This document shows positions 42,906 to 52,524 of a stretch of DNA of 64,000 nucleotides, piece by piece. Below the pieces are notes generated by a model. It was not told where the DNA came from. It ran no database searches and worked only from the letters and a program-made list of their open reading frames with translations. Numbering within the stretch: position 1 is the first letter of the stretch; every line of letters starts with the position of its first letter. The position numbers and the translations under genes were made by a program. This DNA is from Labrenzia sp. THAF82 (GTDB lineage: Bacteria > Pseudomonadota > Alphaproteobacteria > Rhizobiales > Stappiaceae). Location: the NCBI RefSeq assembly GCF_009363435.1, contig NZ_CP045354.1, forward strand, positions 5,980,501 to 6,044,500, given 5' to 3'.

Positions 42906-45674
42906 CTATTCGGCAGCTTCTTGCTGTTGTGCCGGACCGATGCGTGCCGCGCAGAATTTGAATTCGGGAATTTTTCCGAACGGGTCAAGCTGCGGATTAG
43001 TCAGGAAGTTGGCCGGTGCTTCAAAGAAACAGAATGGCACGAACAACATCCCTGCCGAAACGTCCCGATCAGCCCGCAAAGTCAGCGTGATCGCGCCCCG
43101 ACGCGTCTCGACCGTTACCTGTTGCCCAATATCCAATCCCGCAAGTTTGATGTCGCGGGGGTTCATGGACACCACGGGCTCCGGCTCGATTGCGTCGAGA
43201 ACCGCTGCCCGCCGGGTCATGGCACCCGTGTGCCAATGTTCCAGCATTCGGCCTGTGGTCAGCACCAAAGGGAAATCGTCATCGGGTAACTCGTCCGGTG
43301 GCACCAAATCTGTCGGAACAATTTTTCCGCGTCCGTCAGCCGTTGGGAAAGACTGTCCGAACAGGATTTCGTTGCCAGGCACATCAGACGCATCTGCGGG
43401 GTAGGTCACCGTGCCTTCACGTTCCAGCCGCTCCCAGGAAATATTTTTGAGAGAGGCCATGTGCGAACGCATTTCCTCATAGATCGCCGGAACTCCGTCG
43501 TAGGACCAGTCAAGCCCAAGCCGATTGGCTATGTCGATCAGGATAGTCCAGTCTTCACGCGCTTCACCAGGCATTGGAACACAAGGTCTGCCAATCTGAA
43601 CCTGGCGGTTGGTGTTGGTATAGGTGCCAAGTTTTTCCGCATGCGCAGATGCAGGCAAAATGACATCTGCATGCCAGGCTGTTTCGGTCAGGAAAATGTC
43701 CTGAACCACCAGATGCGTCAGGCTCGCAAGCGCCTTGCGGGCGTGGCTTTGATCGGGATCCGACATTGCCGGATTTTCACCCTGGATATACATCGCCTCG
43801 ATGCCGCCAGAGAGAATGTCATTCATGATTTCAACGACCGTCAGGCCCCTCACGGGATCCAGCGTGCGCCCCCAAGCGTCTTCGAATTCCGACCGGATAT
43901 CTGCGCTCTCAACAGACCGGTAATCCGGGAAAACCATCGGGATCAGGCCAGCATCGGAGGCACCTTGAACATTGTTCTGTCCGCGCAAGGGATGCAAGCC
44001 GGTTCCGGGCCGGCCGATCTGTCCAGTTGTCAGCGCCATGGCAATCAGGCAACGGACGTTGTCCGTGCCGTGAACATGCTGCGAAACGCCCATTCCCCAG
44101 TAGATGATCGATTTGGCGCTGGTCGCATAAAGGCGCGCGACTTCGCGAAGAGTATCAGCCCCGATACCGCAGACAGGCTCCATAGCCTCGGGCGTGAAGT
44201 CTCGGATTTTTTCCTTCAACGTTTCGAAGCCGTCAACATGAGCCGCGATATACTGGCTGTCATAGAGCTCCTCCGAGATGATCACGTTGAGGATTGCGTT
44301 CAGCATCGCGACATCCGTGCCCGGCTTGAATTTCAAACCATAGTCAGCGTGTCGCATGAGACCCTGGCCACGTGGGTCCATGACGATGAGTTTCGTGCCC
44401 TTTTTGGCGGCTTGCTTGATATAGGTTGCGGCAACCGGATGGTTCTGCTCCGGTCTGGCACCGATGACGATCATGCAATCGGCATCTTCCGCGGCATTGA
44501 AAGGTGCCGTAACCGCACCGGACCCGATCCCTTCCATGAGCGCTGCCACCGATGATGCGTGGCAAAGGCGCGTGCAATGGTCAACGTTGTTGGTTTGAAA
44601 GCCTTGGCGGATCAATTTCTGGAACAGGTAAGCTTCTTCGTTTGAGCCCTTGGCGGACCCAAAACCGGCAACACCTGCACCGCCTTTGGCCTCGAAACTC
44701 GCCTTCAGACCACCGGCGGCCTTTTCAAGCGCTTCTTCCCAGGTTGCTTCACGGAAGAAATCAAGATGATTTTCAAGTGTCATGGAAATGTCGCCGCGCT
44801 TGGGCGCATCGTCCCGGCGGATAAGCGGCTTGGTAAGTCGCTCCGGGCTGGAGACATAGTCAAAGCCGAAACGACCCTTGACGCAGAGCCTGTTCTCGTT
44901 GGCCGGCCCGTTGCGACCTTCAACACTGACAATCCGGCCGTCGGCAACCGAAACCGAAGTCAGGCAACCGACACCGCAGAACGGACAGACACTGTCGATC
45001 GTTTCTTCCGCGAAAATCTCACGTTTGGTTGCCGTCTCGTCCAGGAGGCTTTTTTCCATCAATGCCCCGGTGGGACAAGCGGAGACGCATTCTCCGCAGG
45101 CGACACAAGTGGAGATGCCCATCGGGTCGGCCAGATCGAATACCGGCATCGTGTGAGAGCCGCGATCGGCCATCCCGATCACATCATTGACCTGAACTTC
45201 ACGGCAGGCCCTTTCACACAGATTGCATGCGATACAGGCGTCGAGGTTGACTGCAATTGCGGGGTGCGAAACGTCCTGATCCGGCTTGGAACCGGCTGCG
45301 AACCGGCCGGTGGAAACACCGATGGCATCCGACCACTTCCAGAAATCACTTTGCGGGTCAGGATGGTGGTCGCGACCTGGCTGATCAGAGGCAAGTAGCT
45401 CAAACACCATTTCGCGTGCCTTTGAAGCACGCTCGGTCTCAGTGTTGACAACCATGCCTTCTGCGGGTGTCCGGATACAGGACGCCGCAAGCACCCGTTC
45501 GCCTTCGATATCCACCATGCATGCACGGCAATTGCCGTCGGAGCGATAGCCCGGCGCATCCTTGTGGCACAGATGCGGGATGGCGACGCCTTCACGCTTG
45601 GCAACCTGCCAGATGGTTTCACCGTCTTCCGCTGTTACAGTCTTGCCGTCGAGAGAGAATGTGACCTGGCTCAT
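42906..45674 (-). CDS. fdsA: NAD-dependent formate dehydrogenase alpha subunit
   Basis: This 922-residue molybdopterin enzyme oxidises formate to CO2. Domains: an N-terminal [2Fe-2S] domain (Cys36, 49, 52, 66), two [4Fe-4S] ferredoxin-like sites (Cys147/150/153/157 and Cys190/193/196/200), then the catalytic cluster site (Cys230, 233, 237, 264). The molybdenum ligand is Cys371 in 'DHCTRLCHASS' with the following His, which replaces selenocysteine. The C-terminal molybdopterin-binding region follows. It overlaps the beta subunit gene by 4 bp. It is the cytoplasmic Fds-type enzyme and passes electrons through the iron-sulfur chain to NAD+. Confidence 0.93.
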   Translation of the reverse strand: MSQVTFSLDGKTVTAEDGETIWQVAKREGVAIPHLCHKDAPGYRSDGNCRACMVDIEGERVLAASCIRTPAEGMVVNTETERASKAREMVFELLASDQPGRDHHPDPQSDFWKWSDAIGVSTGRFAAGSKPDQDVSHPAIAVNLDACIACNLCERACREVQVNDVIGMADRGSHTMPVFDLADPMGISTCVACGECVSACPTGALMEKSLLDETATKREIFAEETIDSVCPFCGVGCLTSVSVADGRIVSVEGRNGPANENRLCVKGRFGFDYVSSPERLTKPLIRRDDAPKRGDISMTLENHLDFFREATWEEALEKAAGGLKASFEAKGGAGVAGFGSAKGSNEEAYLFQKLIRQGFQTNNVDHCTRLCHASSVAALMEGIGSGAVTAPFNAAEDADCMIVIGARPEQNHPVAATYIKQAAKKGTKLIVMDPRGQGLMRHADYGLKFKPGTDVAMLNAILNVIISEELYDSQYIAAHVDGFETLKEKIRDFTPEAMEPVCGIGADTLREVARLYATSAKSIIYWGMGVSQHVHGTDNVRCLIAMALTTGQIGRPGTGLHPLRGQNNVQGASDAGLIPMVFPDYRSVESADIRSEFEDAWGRTLDPVRGLTVVEIMNDILSGGIEAMYIQGENPAMSDPDQSHARKALASLTHLVVQDIFLTETAWHADVILPASAHAEKLGTYTNTNRQVQIGRPCVPMPGEAREDWTILIDIANRLGLDWSYDGVPAIYEEMRSHMASLKNISWERLEREGTVTYPADASDVPGNEILFGQSFPTADGRGKIVPTDLVPPDELPDDDFPLVLTTGRMLEHWHTGAMTRRAAVLDAIEPEPVVSMNPRDIKLAGLDIGQQVTVETRRGAITLTLRADRDVSAGMLFVPFCFFEAPANFLTNPQLDPFGKIPEFKFCAARIGPAQQQEAAE

Positions 45675-47347
45675 TTGTCAAACTCCTCAGGGAAGAATTT
45701 AAGCACCGACGCGACCGGATTGCTGGCCGCCTGACCGAGACCGCAGATCGATGCAGTGCGCATGACTTCATCAAGGTCCGCAATCTTGCCTTTGTCCCAA
45801 TCGCCATCCGAAAGCAGTTGCTCCATCTTCTCGGTTCCGGAGCGGCACGGCGTACACTGACCACAGCTCTCGTGCTTGAAGAAGCGCATCAGATTCAGCG
45901 CCACGTCGCGCATATCGTCCTGATCGGAGAAGACAACGATAGCATGACTTCCGATAAAACAGCCGTGCTTGTCGAGAGTTCCGAAATCCAGTGATTCATC
46001 GGCAAGCGATGCCGGCAGAATACCACCCGAAGCACCACCCGGCAGATATCCCTTGAAGACATGCCCTTCATCCATGCCACCGCAGAACTCTTCCAGCAGT
46101 TCGTTCATCGTGATACCGGCAGGCGCGAGCTTGACCCCCGGATCGCGAACCCGGCCAGAGACCGAGAAGGAGCGGAAACCCTTTTTGTCCCGCCGCCCCT
46201 GCGATGCAAACCAGTCAGGTCCTTTTTCGATAATGTCCCGGATCCAATAGAGCGTCTCGACGTTATGGTTCAATGTGGGCCGACCAAAGAGGCCGACCTG
46301 CGCGATGAAAGGTGGGCGATGGCGCGGAAGGCCCCGCTTGCCTTCAATGGACTCGATCATCGCGCTTTCTTCGCCGCAAATATATGCACCGGCACCACGT
46401 CGCAATTCGATCCCGATTGTCGTGATGACGCCAGCATCGTTCAGTGCGGAAATTTCGGTCTTCAGGATTTCAAGAACTGCCGGGTATTCATCGCGCATAT
46501 AGAGATAGACGCGATCCGCAGAAATTGCGTGGGCAGCAATCAGGGCCCCTTCCAGAAGGCGATGAGGATCCCGTTCAAGATGATGACGATCCTTGAACGT
46601 GCCCGGTTCGCCCTCATCACCATTGATCGTCAGATATTTCGGTCCGGGCAGATCGTTGACGATTTTCCATTTTGTACCCGTTGGAAAACCGGCGCCGCCG
46701 AGCCCACGGAGACCCGCTTCGAGCGCCTTGTCGGCAATGGCAGCAGCGTCGAGGTCACCTGCCCGAACACGGTCCAGCAGTTTGTAACCACCGTTTGCAC
46801 GGTATTCCTCAAGGCCGATATAGTCAGGCATTTCAGGAGACGTTTCACCTTCGAACAGGATCGAACGGACTGAAATCTCGGTGGCATTGTCAACGGCACG
46901 CTTGCCGACCTGAACAGCAGGAGCCCCAGCACAACGGCCGATGCACGGAACTTTTTGCACGCGGACCTTTGACGGATCCAGTCCACTCTCAAGAACGCCA
47001 GCAAGTGCGTCTGCACCCTTTAGCGAGCATGCAACGCTGTCGCAGACGCGAATGGTCAACGCGGCGGGTTTGGTTTCGCCTTCGCGAACGATGTCGAAAT
47101 GATGATAGAAACTGGCGACTTCATAGACCTCGGCCTGTGAGAGCCGCATTTCTTCTGCCAATGCACGCAAATGTCGGGCTTCCAGGCAGCCATAAGCATC
47201 CTGAATTTTGTGAAGGTGCTCGATGAGCAGATCGGCGCGGCGCGGTTCGTCGCCCAGCAATGCCTGGACTTCGCTTAAGGCCGCATCTTCCAACTGACGC
47301 CCTTTTGGCTGGGACGGCTTCCGTGAAAGCCCCTTGCCGAAAGACAT
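45671..47347 (-). CDS. fdsB: NAD-dependent formate dehydrogenase beta subunit, NuoE/NuoF fusion
   Basis: This 558-residue protein starts at MSFGKGLSRKP; an upstream ATG at 47386 is less likely. The N-terminal third is a NuoE-like thioredoxin-fold domain with a [2Fe-2S] site ('VCDSVACSLKGA', 'VPCIGRCAGAP'). The rest is NuoF-like, with the FMN/NADH site ('GRGLGGAGFPTGTKW' region: 'LRGLGGAGFPTGTKW', 'NGDEGEPGTFKDR') and a C-terminal [4Fe-4S] motif ('ESCGQCTPCRSGTEKM'). It takes electrons from the alpha subunit and reduces NAD+. It is the first gene of the operon; no separate gamma or accessory fds gene is visible. Confidence 0.92.
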   Translation of the reverse strand: MSFGKGLSRKPSQPKGRQLEDAALSEVQALLGDEPRRADLLIEHLHKIQDAYGCLEARHLRALAEEMRLSQAEVYEVASFYHHFDIVREGETKPAALTIRVCDSVACSLKGADALAGVLESGLDPSKVRVQKVPCIGRCAGAPAVQVGKRAVDNATEISVRSILFEGETSPEMPDYIGLEEYRANGGYKLLDRVRAGDLDAAAIADKALEAGLRGLGGAGFPTGTKWKIVNDLPGPKYLTINGDEGEPGTFKDRHHLERDPHRLLEGALIAAHAISADRVYLYMRDEYPAVLEILKTEISALNDAGVITTIGIELRRGAGAYICGEESAMIESIEGKRGLPRHRPPFIAQVGLFGRPTLNHNVETLYWIRDIIEKGPDWFASQGRRDKKGFRSFSVSGRVRDPGVKLAPAGITMNELLEEFCGGMDEGHVFKGYLPGGASGGILPASLADESLDFGTLDKHGCFIGSHAIVVFSDQDDMRDVALNLMRFFKHESCGQCTPCRSGTEKMEQLLSDGDWDKGKIADLDEVMRTASICGLGQAASNPVASVLKFFPEEFDK

Positions 47348-47611
47348 TGGCGTTCCTCCCAAGTGTTCCGCAGCATACCGGCTCAACCGGGTGTGTGCTT
47401 CAGCATATGTCGGTTACGTCCTGAAATTTCAAATCCGCAAGGCGGTTTTGCTTCAAAACGTCTCAATTCGGCGGGATGTTAGCGAGGCGTCTATGGCCTG
47501 TCTGTTTCAAAAACGTCAAACGGACTTCAATTGCTGACGCTTTGACGATGACTTCGTCACCGGTTCAGCACAATTTTTAGTCACGGCAAATTTCACCGTA
47601 GCGTTGCAGGA

Positions 47612-47652
47612 CGCGGGTCATCAAAGCCCGCGGCCATTCGAGCGAACGCTCG
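47612..47652. repeat. Two hairpins in the rppH-fdsB intergenic region
   Basis: The first is CGCGGG (47612-47617) with CCCGCG (47627-47632); the second is CGAGCG, loop AA, CGCTCG (47639-47652). They lie just after the rppH stop on the minus strand and have no T tract, so they may be weak terminators or RNA-stability elements. The rest of the 322-bp gap between 47348 and 47669 shows no gene I recognise; it is the promoter region of the formate dehydrogenase operon. Confidence 0.4.
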
Positions 47653-47669
47653 TACCAACCGCAGGCTAT

Positions 47670-48200
47670 TCAGTCGGTCAGGTGTGAGAATGCTGCGACG
47701 ACGCGTTCATAGACCGGGCGCTTGAACGGAACAATCAGACCGGGAAGCTGTGCTGCATGTTCCCAGCGCCACTTGCTGAATTCCGCTGAGTGTCCGTCCG
47801 GCGGTACCAGAATGTTGATTTCGTCGTCGTCCCCATCGAAACGATAAGCAACCCAACGCTGCGCCTGACCTCTGTATTTACCCTTGCGGCTCCGTTGCAC
47901 CACTTCCGGAGGATAGTCATACGCGAACCATTCCGGCGCTTCTTCGAGCAGACTGATCGTCCTGACGGAAGTTTCCTCATAGAGCTCGCGCCGGGCCGCC
48001 CGTTCAGGGGTTTCGCCCTTGTCGATCCCGCCTTGGGGCATTTGCCACGAGAATTCATAGTTAGCGGAACTTCCGCCATCGTCGCGACTGCCGATCCAAA
48101 CCATGCCGTGCTTGTTAATCAGCATGATACCGACACAAGGGCGGTAGGGCAGGCCTCCAGAAGGCTCTGGAAAACCGGGGCCAAGTTCAAGCTTTGTCAC
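47670..48200 (-). CDS. rppH: RNA 5'-pyrophosphohydrolase RppH
   Basis: This protein of about 176 residues starts at a GTG with AGGTGA upstream; a GTG at 48221 is also possible. It has the Nudix box 'GGIDKGETPERAARRELYEE' (GX5EX7REUXEEXGU) and the RppH-type start 'YRPCVGIMLINKHGMVWIG'. It converts the 5' triphosphate of mRNA to monophosphate and so triggers decay by RNase E. It is the last gene of the long minus-strand unit that includes ctpA and envC in this group of bacteria. Confidence 0.94.
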   Translation of the reverse strand: MTKLELGPGFPEPSGGLPYRPCVGIMLINKHGMVWIGSRDDGGSSANYEFSWQMPQGGIDKGETPERAARRELYEETSVRTISLLEEAPEWFAYDYPPEVVQRSRKGKYRGQAQRWVAYRFDGDDDEINILVPPDGHSAEFSKWRWEHAAQLPGLIVPFKRPVYERVVAAFSHLTD

Positions 48201-48282
48201 GAAATCACCTATTGGAAACACACACTGTTAGCGACACGATCAAATCAAACCCTGAATATCGGGGCCCATGGCCGCAAACACT

Positions 48283-49428
48283 CTATCGATCAATGGTCGC
48301 GCTGATCGGTACCAACTGCAAACCGCGTTGTTCAAGGTCCTGAACCCATTCTTTGAGCTGGCGAACCGTAACGGGTAGCGCAGATCCGGATGCCACCGCG
48401 ACACCCCGTGCGCGAGCAATACTTTCAAGCTGAAGCAGCTTGGCATCAATGTGATCGTCCCGCGGAACTTCGTCCAGAACAACGTCGACCCCGCTATAGG
48501 GTATGCGCTGATCGCCGGCCACCTGGGGCGCAAGGCTGCGCGAAGATGCTCCATTGTCGACAAACATCAGTCCACGGGACTTAAGCTTCTCCATGAGATA
48601 GTCCATGGATGGCTTCGTGGAGGTGAACCGTGCACCCATTTCAGGAATGACGCCGACATAGTTGGTTGCTCGGGTCAGGAGGTAAGCCAACCGATCCATC
48701 ATTTCCACGGGTTTCAGACTGACCAGCAGCGTGTGTGGACCTGGATCGTTGTCCGGGAAATCAAACGGCTCCAGCGGTAATTGCAGCAAAAGCTCATGGC
48801 CTCTGGTGCGCGCCTGCTGCATCCAAAGGTCAAGATCGTCGCCGTAAGGGGCCATGGCAAAGGTTATGTCTGCCGGAAGGCTGTCGATTGCGTTTTGCGT
48901 TCCGGTTTCACTCAACCCCATGCCGTTCAACACAACTGCGATTTTCGGGATCGACTTGAATTCGCTCACCACAGGGCGGGAATAAGCATCGAGCGGCCGC
49001 ACTCCGGCATCGCTGATCTTGGGAAGGAAACCGTAGTCGGTTCGCTCAAAAACCCTGTTGTCCGGATTGATCGAAAGGTTCGCAACCGGAGCATCGTGGC
49101 TCAGACCATCCGGGCGCTCGATCATCTGATAACGCGGACCGAGGAGATCCTCGCTCGTTTCAGGCCGCAGGTTGGGGCCAAGATCACCGGTGAGTCCAGG
49201 TCGGATTTCGACAACTTCGATGTCGTGAGACGTGACGCCCTCGACGACTGCATCCAGCGGCAGGAGTGCGACAGGTTCGCCGCCAATGGGATCGTCCACC
49301 ACTGCGACCCACACCACAATGGTCGTAATTGCGACACTGAGGATACCTGCACCGATAAGGCCAAACGGCAGCTTCACGAGCCGCCGTTTGCCCATGCCTA
49401 AGGGAGCTGTGAGATCTTCGCTCGACAT
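48283..49428 (-). CDS. Divergent polysaccharide deacetylase family protein
   Basis: This protein of about 381 residues starts at MSSEDLTAPLGMG. A membrane helix is at about 20-43 ('LIGAGILSVAITTIVVWVAVV'). The body shows the divergent polysaccharide deacetylase (DUF610) pattern: 'KIAVVLNGMGLSETGTQNAI', 'ITFAMAPYGDDLDLWMQQAR', 'ELLLQLPLEPFDFPDND' and 'FVDNGASSRSLA'. These proteins lack some metal-site residues of classical NodB enzymes. It lies between ctpA and rppH, the usual order in Rhizobiales. An envelope role near peptidoglycan remodelling is inferred. Confidence 0.88.
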   Translation of the reverse strand: MSSEDLTAPLGMGKRRLVKLPFGLIGAGILSVAITTIVVWVAVVDDPIGGEPVALLPLDAVVEGVTSHDIEVVEIRPGLTGDLGPNLRPETSEDLLGPRYQMIERPDGLSHDAPVANLSINPDNRVFERTDYGFLPKISDAGVRPLDAYSRPVVSEFKSIPKIAVVLNGMGLSETGTQNAIDSLPADITFAMAPYGDDLDLWMQQARTRGHELLLQLPLEPFDFPDNDPGPHTLLVSLKPVEMMDRLAYLLTRATNYVGVIPEMGARFTSTKPSMDYLMEKLKSRGLMFVDNGASSRSLAPQVAGDQRIPYSGVDVVLDEVPRDDHIDAKLLQLESIARARGVAVASGSALPVTVRQLKEWVQDLEQRGLQLVPISATIDR

Positions 49429-49522
49429 ACCGTCCTGAGCCCGTTGACCGGGTCTGGCTGAGACTCGCACCAGCTACCGGCGTCATCATTGTTGTTTTGA
49501 TACGCAGAACGAAACGGAGGGC

Positions 49523-49544
49523 ACGCGCTGGCGGACCAGCGCGT
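49523..49544. terminator. Hairpin downstream of ctpA
   Basis: ACGCGCTGG (49523-49531), loop CGGA, CCAGCGCGT (49536-49544) is a perfect 9-bp stem, 9 bp after the ctpA stop on the minus strand. It has no U tract in that direction, so it may be a processing or weak termination site. A T-rich run follows it on the plus strand. Confidence 0.45.
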
Positions 49545-49552
49545 GTTACTTG

Positions 49553-50881
49553 TTAGTTTTTGACAGCAGCGCTGTCTGAGACAGGCGGGAATGCGCTGTC
49601 GACCTGAACGCCGCGCAGGAGATCCAGCGCGAGTTTCAATTGGGTGTCGTCTTCCGGATCTGCCGGCACGTAGGCCTGGCTGCCGCTTTCCTCTTCACCG
49701 TCGGCTTCCAGGTGACCGCGAAGTCCAGCCTCACCTTTGGTGTCGACACGACCGACCAGCTCTTCCGGCAGTTCCTGCAAAGCTTCAATGTCCGGAACGA
49801 TGCCCTTTGCCTGGATCGAATTGCCGGACGGCGTGTAGTAACGAGCCGTTGTCAGACGGATCGCGCCGTTAGCGCCAAGCGGGATGATGGTCTGCACGGA
49901 CCCTTTGCCGAAGGACCGGGTGCCGAGAATAGTGGCACGACGGTGATCCTGAAGAGCGCCTGCAACGATCTCGGATGCCGATGCGGAGCCACCGTTGACC
50001 AGAATGATCACAGGCTTGCCTGTGGTCAGATCGCCAGCACGCGCATTGTAGCGCTGCGTTTCATCTGCCTCACGGCCTCGCGTGGAGACAATTTCACCGC
50101 GATCCAGGAAAGCGTCTGAAACGGCAATCGCCTGATCCAGCAATCCGCCTGGATTGTTGCGCAAATCGATGATGAAGCCTTTCAGCTTGTCTTCACCGAT
50201 GCTCTCAGACATCTGCTCGATGCCTTTCTTCAAGCCGTCGAAAGTTTGCTCGTTGAATTGCGTGACGCGCACATATCCGACGTCGTCTTCTTCGCGCCAG
50301 CGAACAGAGCGAATGCGGATGACGTCACGCGTGATTGTGATGTCGAACGGTTCAGCGGCACCCTTACGGCGGATGGTCACAACGATATCGGTGTTGACCG
50401 GACCGCGCATTTTTTCAACGGCCTCATTCAGGGTCAGTCCCTGAACCTGCTCGCCGTCAATATAGGTGATCAGGTCACCCGCAAGAACGCCTGCTTTGGC
50501 AGCCGGTGTCTCATCGATCGGAGACACCACTTTCACGAGGCCCTCTTCCATCGTCACTTCGATGCCAAGGCCACCGAATTCACCGCGGGTCTGCACCTGC
50601 ATGTCCCGGAAGCTTTTTGGAGACATGTAGCTGGAGTGCGGGTCGAGGGAAGTCAGCATTCCGTTGATGGCGCTTTCGATCAGCTGCGCATCGTCAGGCA
50701 CTTCCACATAGTCCGAGCGCACTCTTTCGAAAACGTCACCGAACAGATTGAGCTGCCGATAAGTGTCCGTCGCGGCCGCATTGGCCGCCACTGAAACGTT
50801 CAGCGGCATCTGGGACATGGTCGTGACTGCCACAGCACCCATCAGAGCACCGACAACCAGCAAGGAAGCTTTCCGTATCAT
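49553..50881 (-). CDS. ctpA: Carboxy-terminal processing peptidase CtpA (S41)
   Basis: This protein of about 442 residues starts at MIRKASLLVVG. It has a signal peptide or anchor (about 1-25), a PDZ domain (about 100-170, 'GGLGIEVTMEEGLVKVVSPI' onward) and the S41 catalytic core with Ser301 in 'NGGSASASEIV' and Lys326 in 'RSFGKGSVQ', the Ser-Lys dyad spaced 25 residues as in the family. It cleaves proteins near their C termini in the periplasm and often acts on peptidoglycan hydrolases. It overlaps envC by 4 bp, fitting that role. Confidence 0.95.
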   Translation of the reverse strand: MIRKASLLVVGALMGAVAVTTMSQMPLNVSVAANAAATDTYRQLNLFGDVFERVRSDYVEVPDDAQLIESAINGMLTSLDPHSSYMSPKSFRDMQVQTRGEFGGLGIEVTMEEGLVKVVSPIDETPAAKAGVLAGDLITYIDGEQVQGLTLNEAVEKMRGPVNTDIVVTIRRKGAAEPFDITITRDVIRIRSVRWREEDDVGYVRVTQFNEQTFDGLKKGIEQMSESIGEDKLKGFIIDLRNNPGGLLDQAIAVSDAFLDRGEIVSTRGREADETQRYNARAGDLTTGKPVIILVNGGSASASEIVAGALQDHRRATILGTRSFGKGSVQTIIPLGANGAIRLTTARYYTPSGNSIQAKGIVPDIEALQELPEELVGRVDTKGEAGLRGHLEADGEEESGSQAYVPADPEDDTQLKLALDLLRGVQVDSAFPPVSDSAAVKN

Positions 50882-52227
50882 CCGCGAGCCTTTTCCTCTT
50901 CTGTGCGCGCCCACCAAGGTGTGGGGTTTATCGCACGGCCGTCTTTTCGAAATTCAACATATAGGATCGGTTGGGTTGAACCCAAGCCGAAAGTCGAAGC
51001 GCTCGCCCATTGGGTCGCGCCCATCACACCGACCGGTTCCCCGGTCAAAACAAACTGCCCCAATTCCGCGTCTATCCGGTCCATACCGGCCAGGAGCACA
51101 TGGTAGCCATCACCCGTATTCAGGATCAAGAGCTGTCCGAAAGATCGGAACGGACCTGAATAAACAACCCAACCGTCTGCAGGTGAGGTTACATTAGAGC
51201 CCGGCCTTGTGGCGATAGATTGACCTTCGGTCTCCCCACCAAAATCATCTTCTTCACCGAAATCCTTCAACAACGTGCCGACGACCGGTTGCGGCAGCTG
51301 CCCGACAGCATCATCAAATGCGATTGCCGGCGCAAGACGGCCGGGGTCAGAGAACGGATCAAATTTCCGCGAATCTTGTTGTTTTGCGTCCAGAGCAGCC
51401 TGGCGCGACTTTTCCGCAGCCTCACGTGCACTCTCGATTTCGGCTTCCAGACTTGCGATCAGCTCCTGCAGGGACCCGGCTTTGTTGGCCAGTTCTTCCG
51501 CGCGCTTTTGCTCTTGTTCCAGCACGCGTACCGATTTTTGATGTTCCTGCCGCTTTGCGCTCAACAGCAATTCCAGACGCGACCTTTCCTCAGCCAACCG
51601 CATGGCATCGCCGCGCAGTCGGTTCTTTTCATCCGCGATCACCGTTTTCAGCCGGTGCAATTCTTCAAGGTCGGCGGCAAGCGCCTCGGTTTCGACCTTC
51701 AGCTCGGGCATAACGGCGTTCAACAAAATGGCGCTACGTACGGCAGACAGAGCATCACTGGGGCGCACGGCAAGTGCGGGCGGAGGCCGTTTGCCAATTC
51801 GCTGCAGGGCTGCCAGCACTTCTGCCAAAATATCCCGCCGTGCAATCAAAGACAGTCGAACCGCGTCTTCGTTCTCACCAAGTGCGCGCAACCGACGTTC
51901 CGTTGCCGTCAGCTCGGTTTCAAGCCCTTTGATCGTGTCGGACGTGCTGATGATTTTCGCATTCAGCGTTTCACGATCCCGATCAAGCGCCCTGATTTCG
52001 CGCGCGATGGCGGCCTGCCGATCAGTTGATACGTCGATGTCACGAGAGAGCGCGGCCAGTTCCTGCTCGCGTTGTTTCTTCCGCTCCAGAGCTGCGTTCA
52101 CTTCCGGGGCAAGTTCTGTCTGCTCCTGAGAACTCTCGTCGACGCTTTCCGTCGCCAATCCGTTTGCAGGCAGCGCCAGTGCAGCCACAAGCAGGCAGCT
52201 CAAGAGCGGTCGTTTGACTATCCGCAT
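50878..52227 (-). CDS. Murein hydrolase activator EnvC-like protein
   Basis: This protein of about 449 residues starts at MRIVKRPLLSCLLVAALALP. It has a signal peptide (about 1-24), a long coiled coil (about 40-290, with Glu/Leu/Arg heptads) and a C-terminal LytM-like domain ('ATRPGSNVTSPADGWVVYSG', 'HVLLAGMDRIDAELGQFV'), which looks degenerate at the metal ligands as in EnvC. EnvC-type proteins activate amidases at the division site rather than cleave peptidoglycan themselves. It overlaps ctpA by 4 bp. Confidence 0.88.
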   Translation of the reverse strand: MRIVKRPLLSCLLVAALALPANGLATESVDESSQEQTELAPEVNAALERKKQREQELAALSRDIDVSTDRQAAIAREIRALDRDRETLNAKIISTSDTIKGLETELTATERRLRALGENEDAVRLSLIARRDILAEVLAALQRIGKRPPPALAVRPSDALSAVRSAILLNAVMPELKVETEALAADLEELHRLKTVIADEKNRLRGDAMRLAEERSRLELLLSAKRQEHQKSVRVLEQEQKRAEELANKAGSLQELIASLEAEIESAREAAEKSRQAALDAKQQDSRKFDPFSDPGRLAPAIAFDDAVGQLPQPVVGTLLKDFGEEDDFGGETEGQSIATRPGSNVTSPADGWVVYSGPFRSFGQLLILNTGDGYHVLLAGMDRIDAELGQFVLTGEPVGVMGATQWASASTFGLGSTQPILYVEFRKDGRAINPTPWWARTEEEKARG

Positions 52228-52524
52228 CTCAAGTCCAGGTCTCGCAAATCTGATGCGATCCGGTAACAACCTGCCTAAGCTCCCAAAAGGTTATCTTATT
52301 CACCGATACACAGTCTGCGTTAACGAACCGTTTACCCTAATAAATAGTTCACTAACGACGCCTTCCACCGGTGTATCGCGTAACCTTGTTTGTCCGGTAA
52401 TCTTTGAGCGATAATCGCCGAATGCGGCGAGATACGGGCAGAAGCCAAGATTTCCGCCATTTCGAACGCTCGGCAAGGCCCGCCGAACCCGGCGGCATGG
52501 AGTCTTAGCTTCCAAGCTTACGCC

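Noticed and set aside
43461..44555. Plus-strand frame of 364 codons inside the formate dehydrogenase alpha gene
   Set aside because: It is antisense to a gene with intact iron-sulfur and molybdopterin motifs and has no domain of its own.
51220..52029. Plus-strand frame of 269 codons inside the EnvC-like gene
   Set aside because: Antisense of a coiled coil; the repetitive Leu/Phe content follows from the heptads of the true gene.
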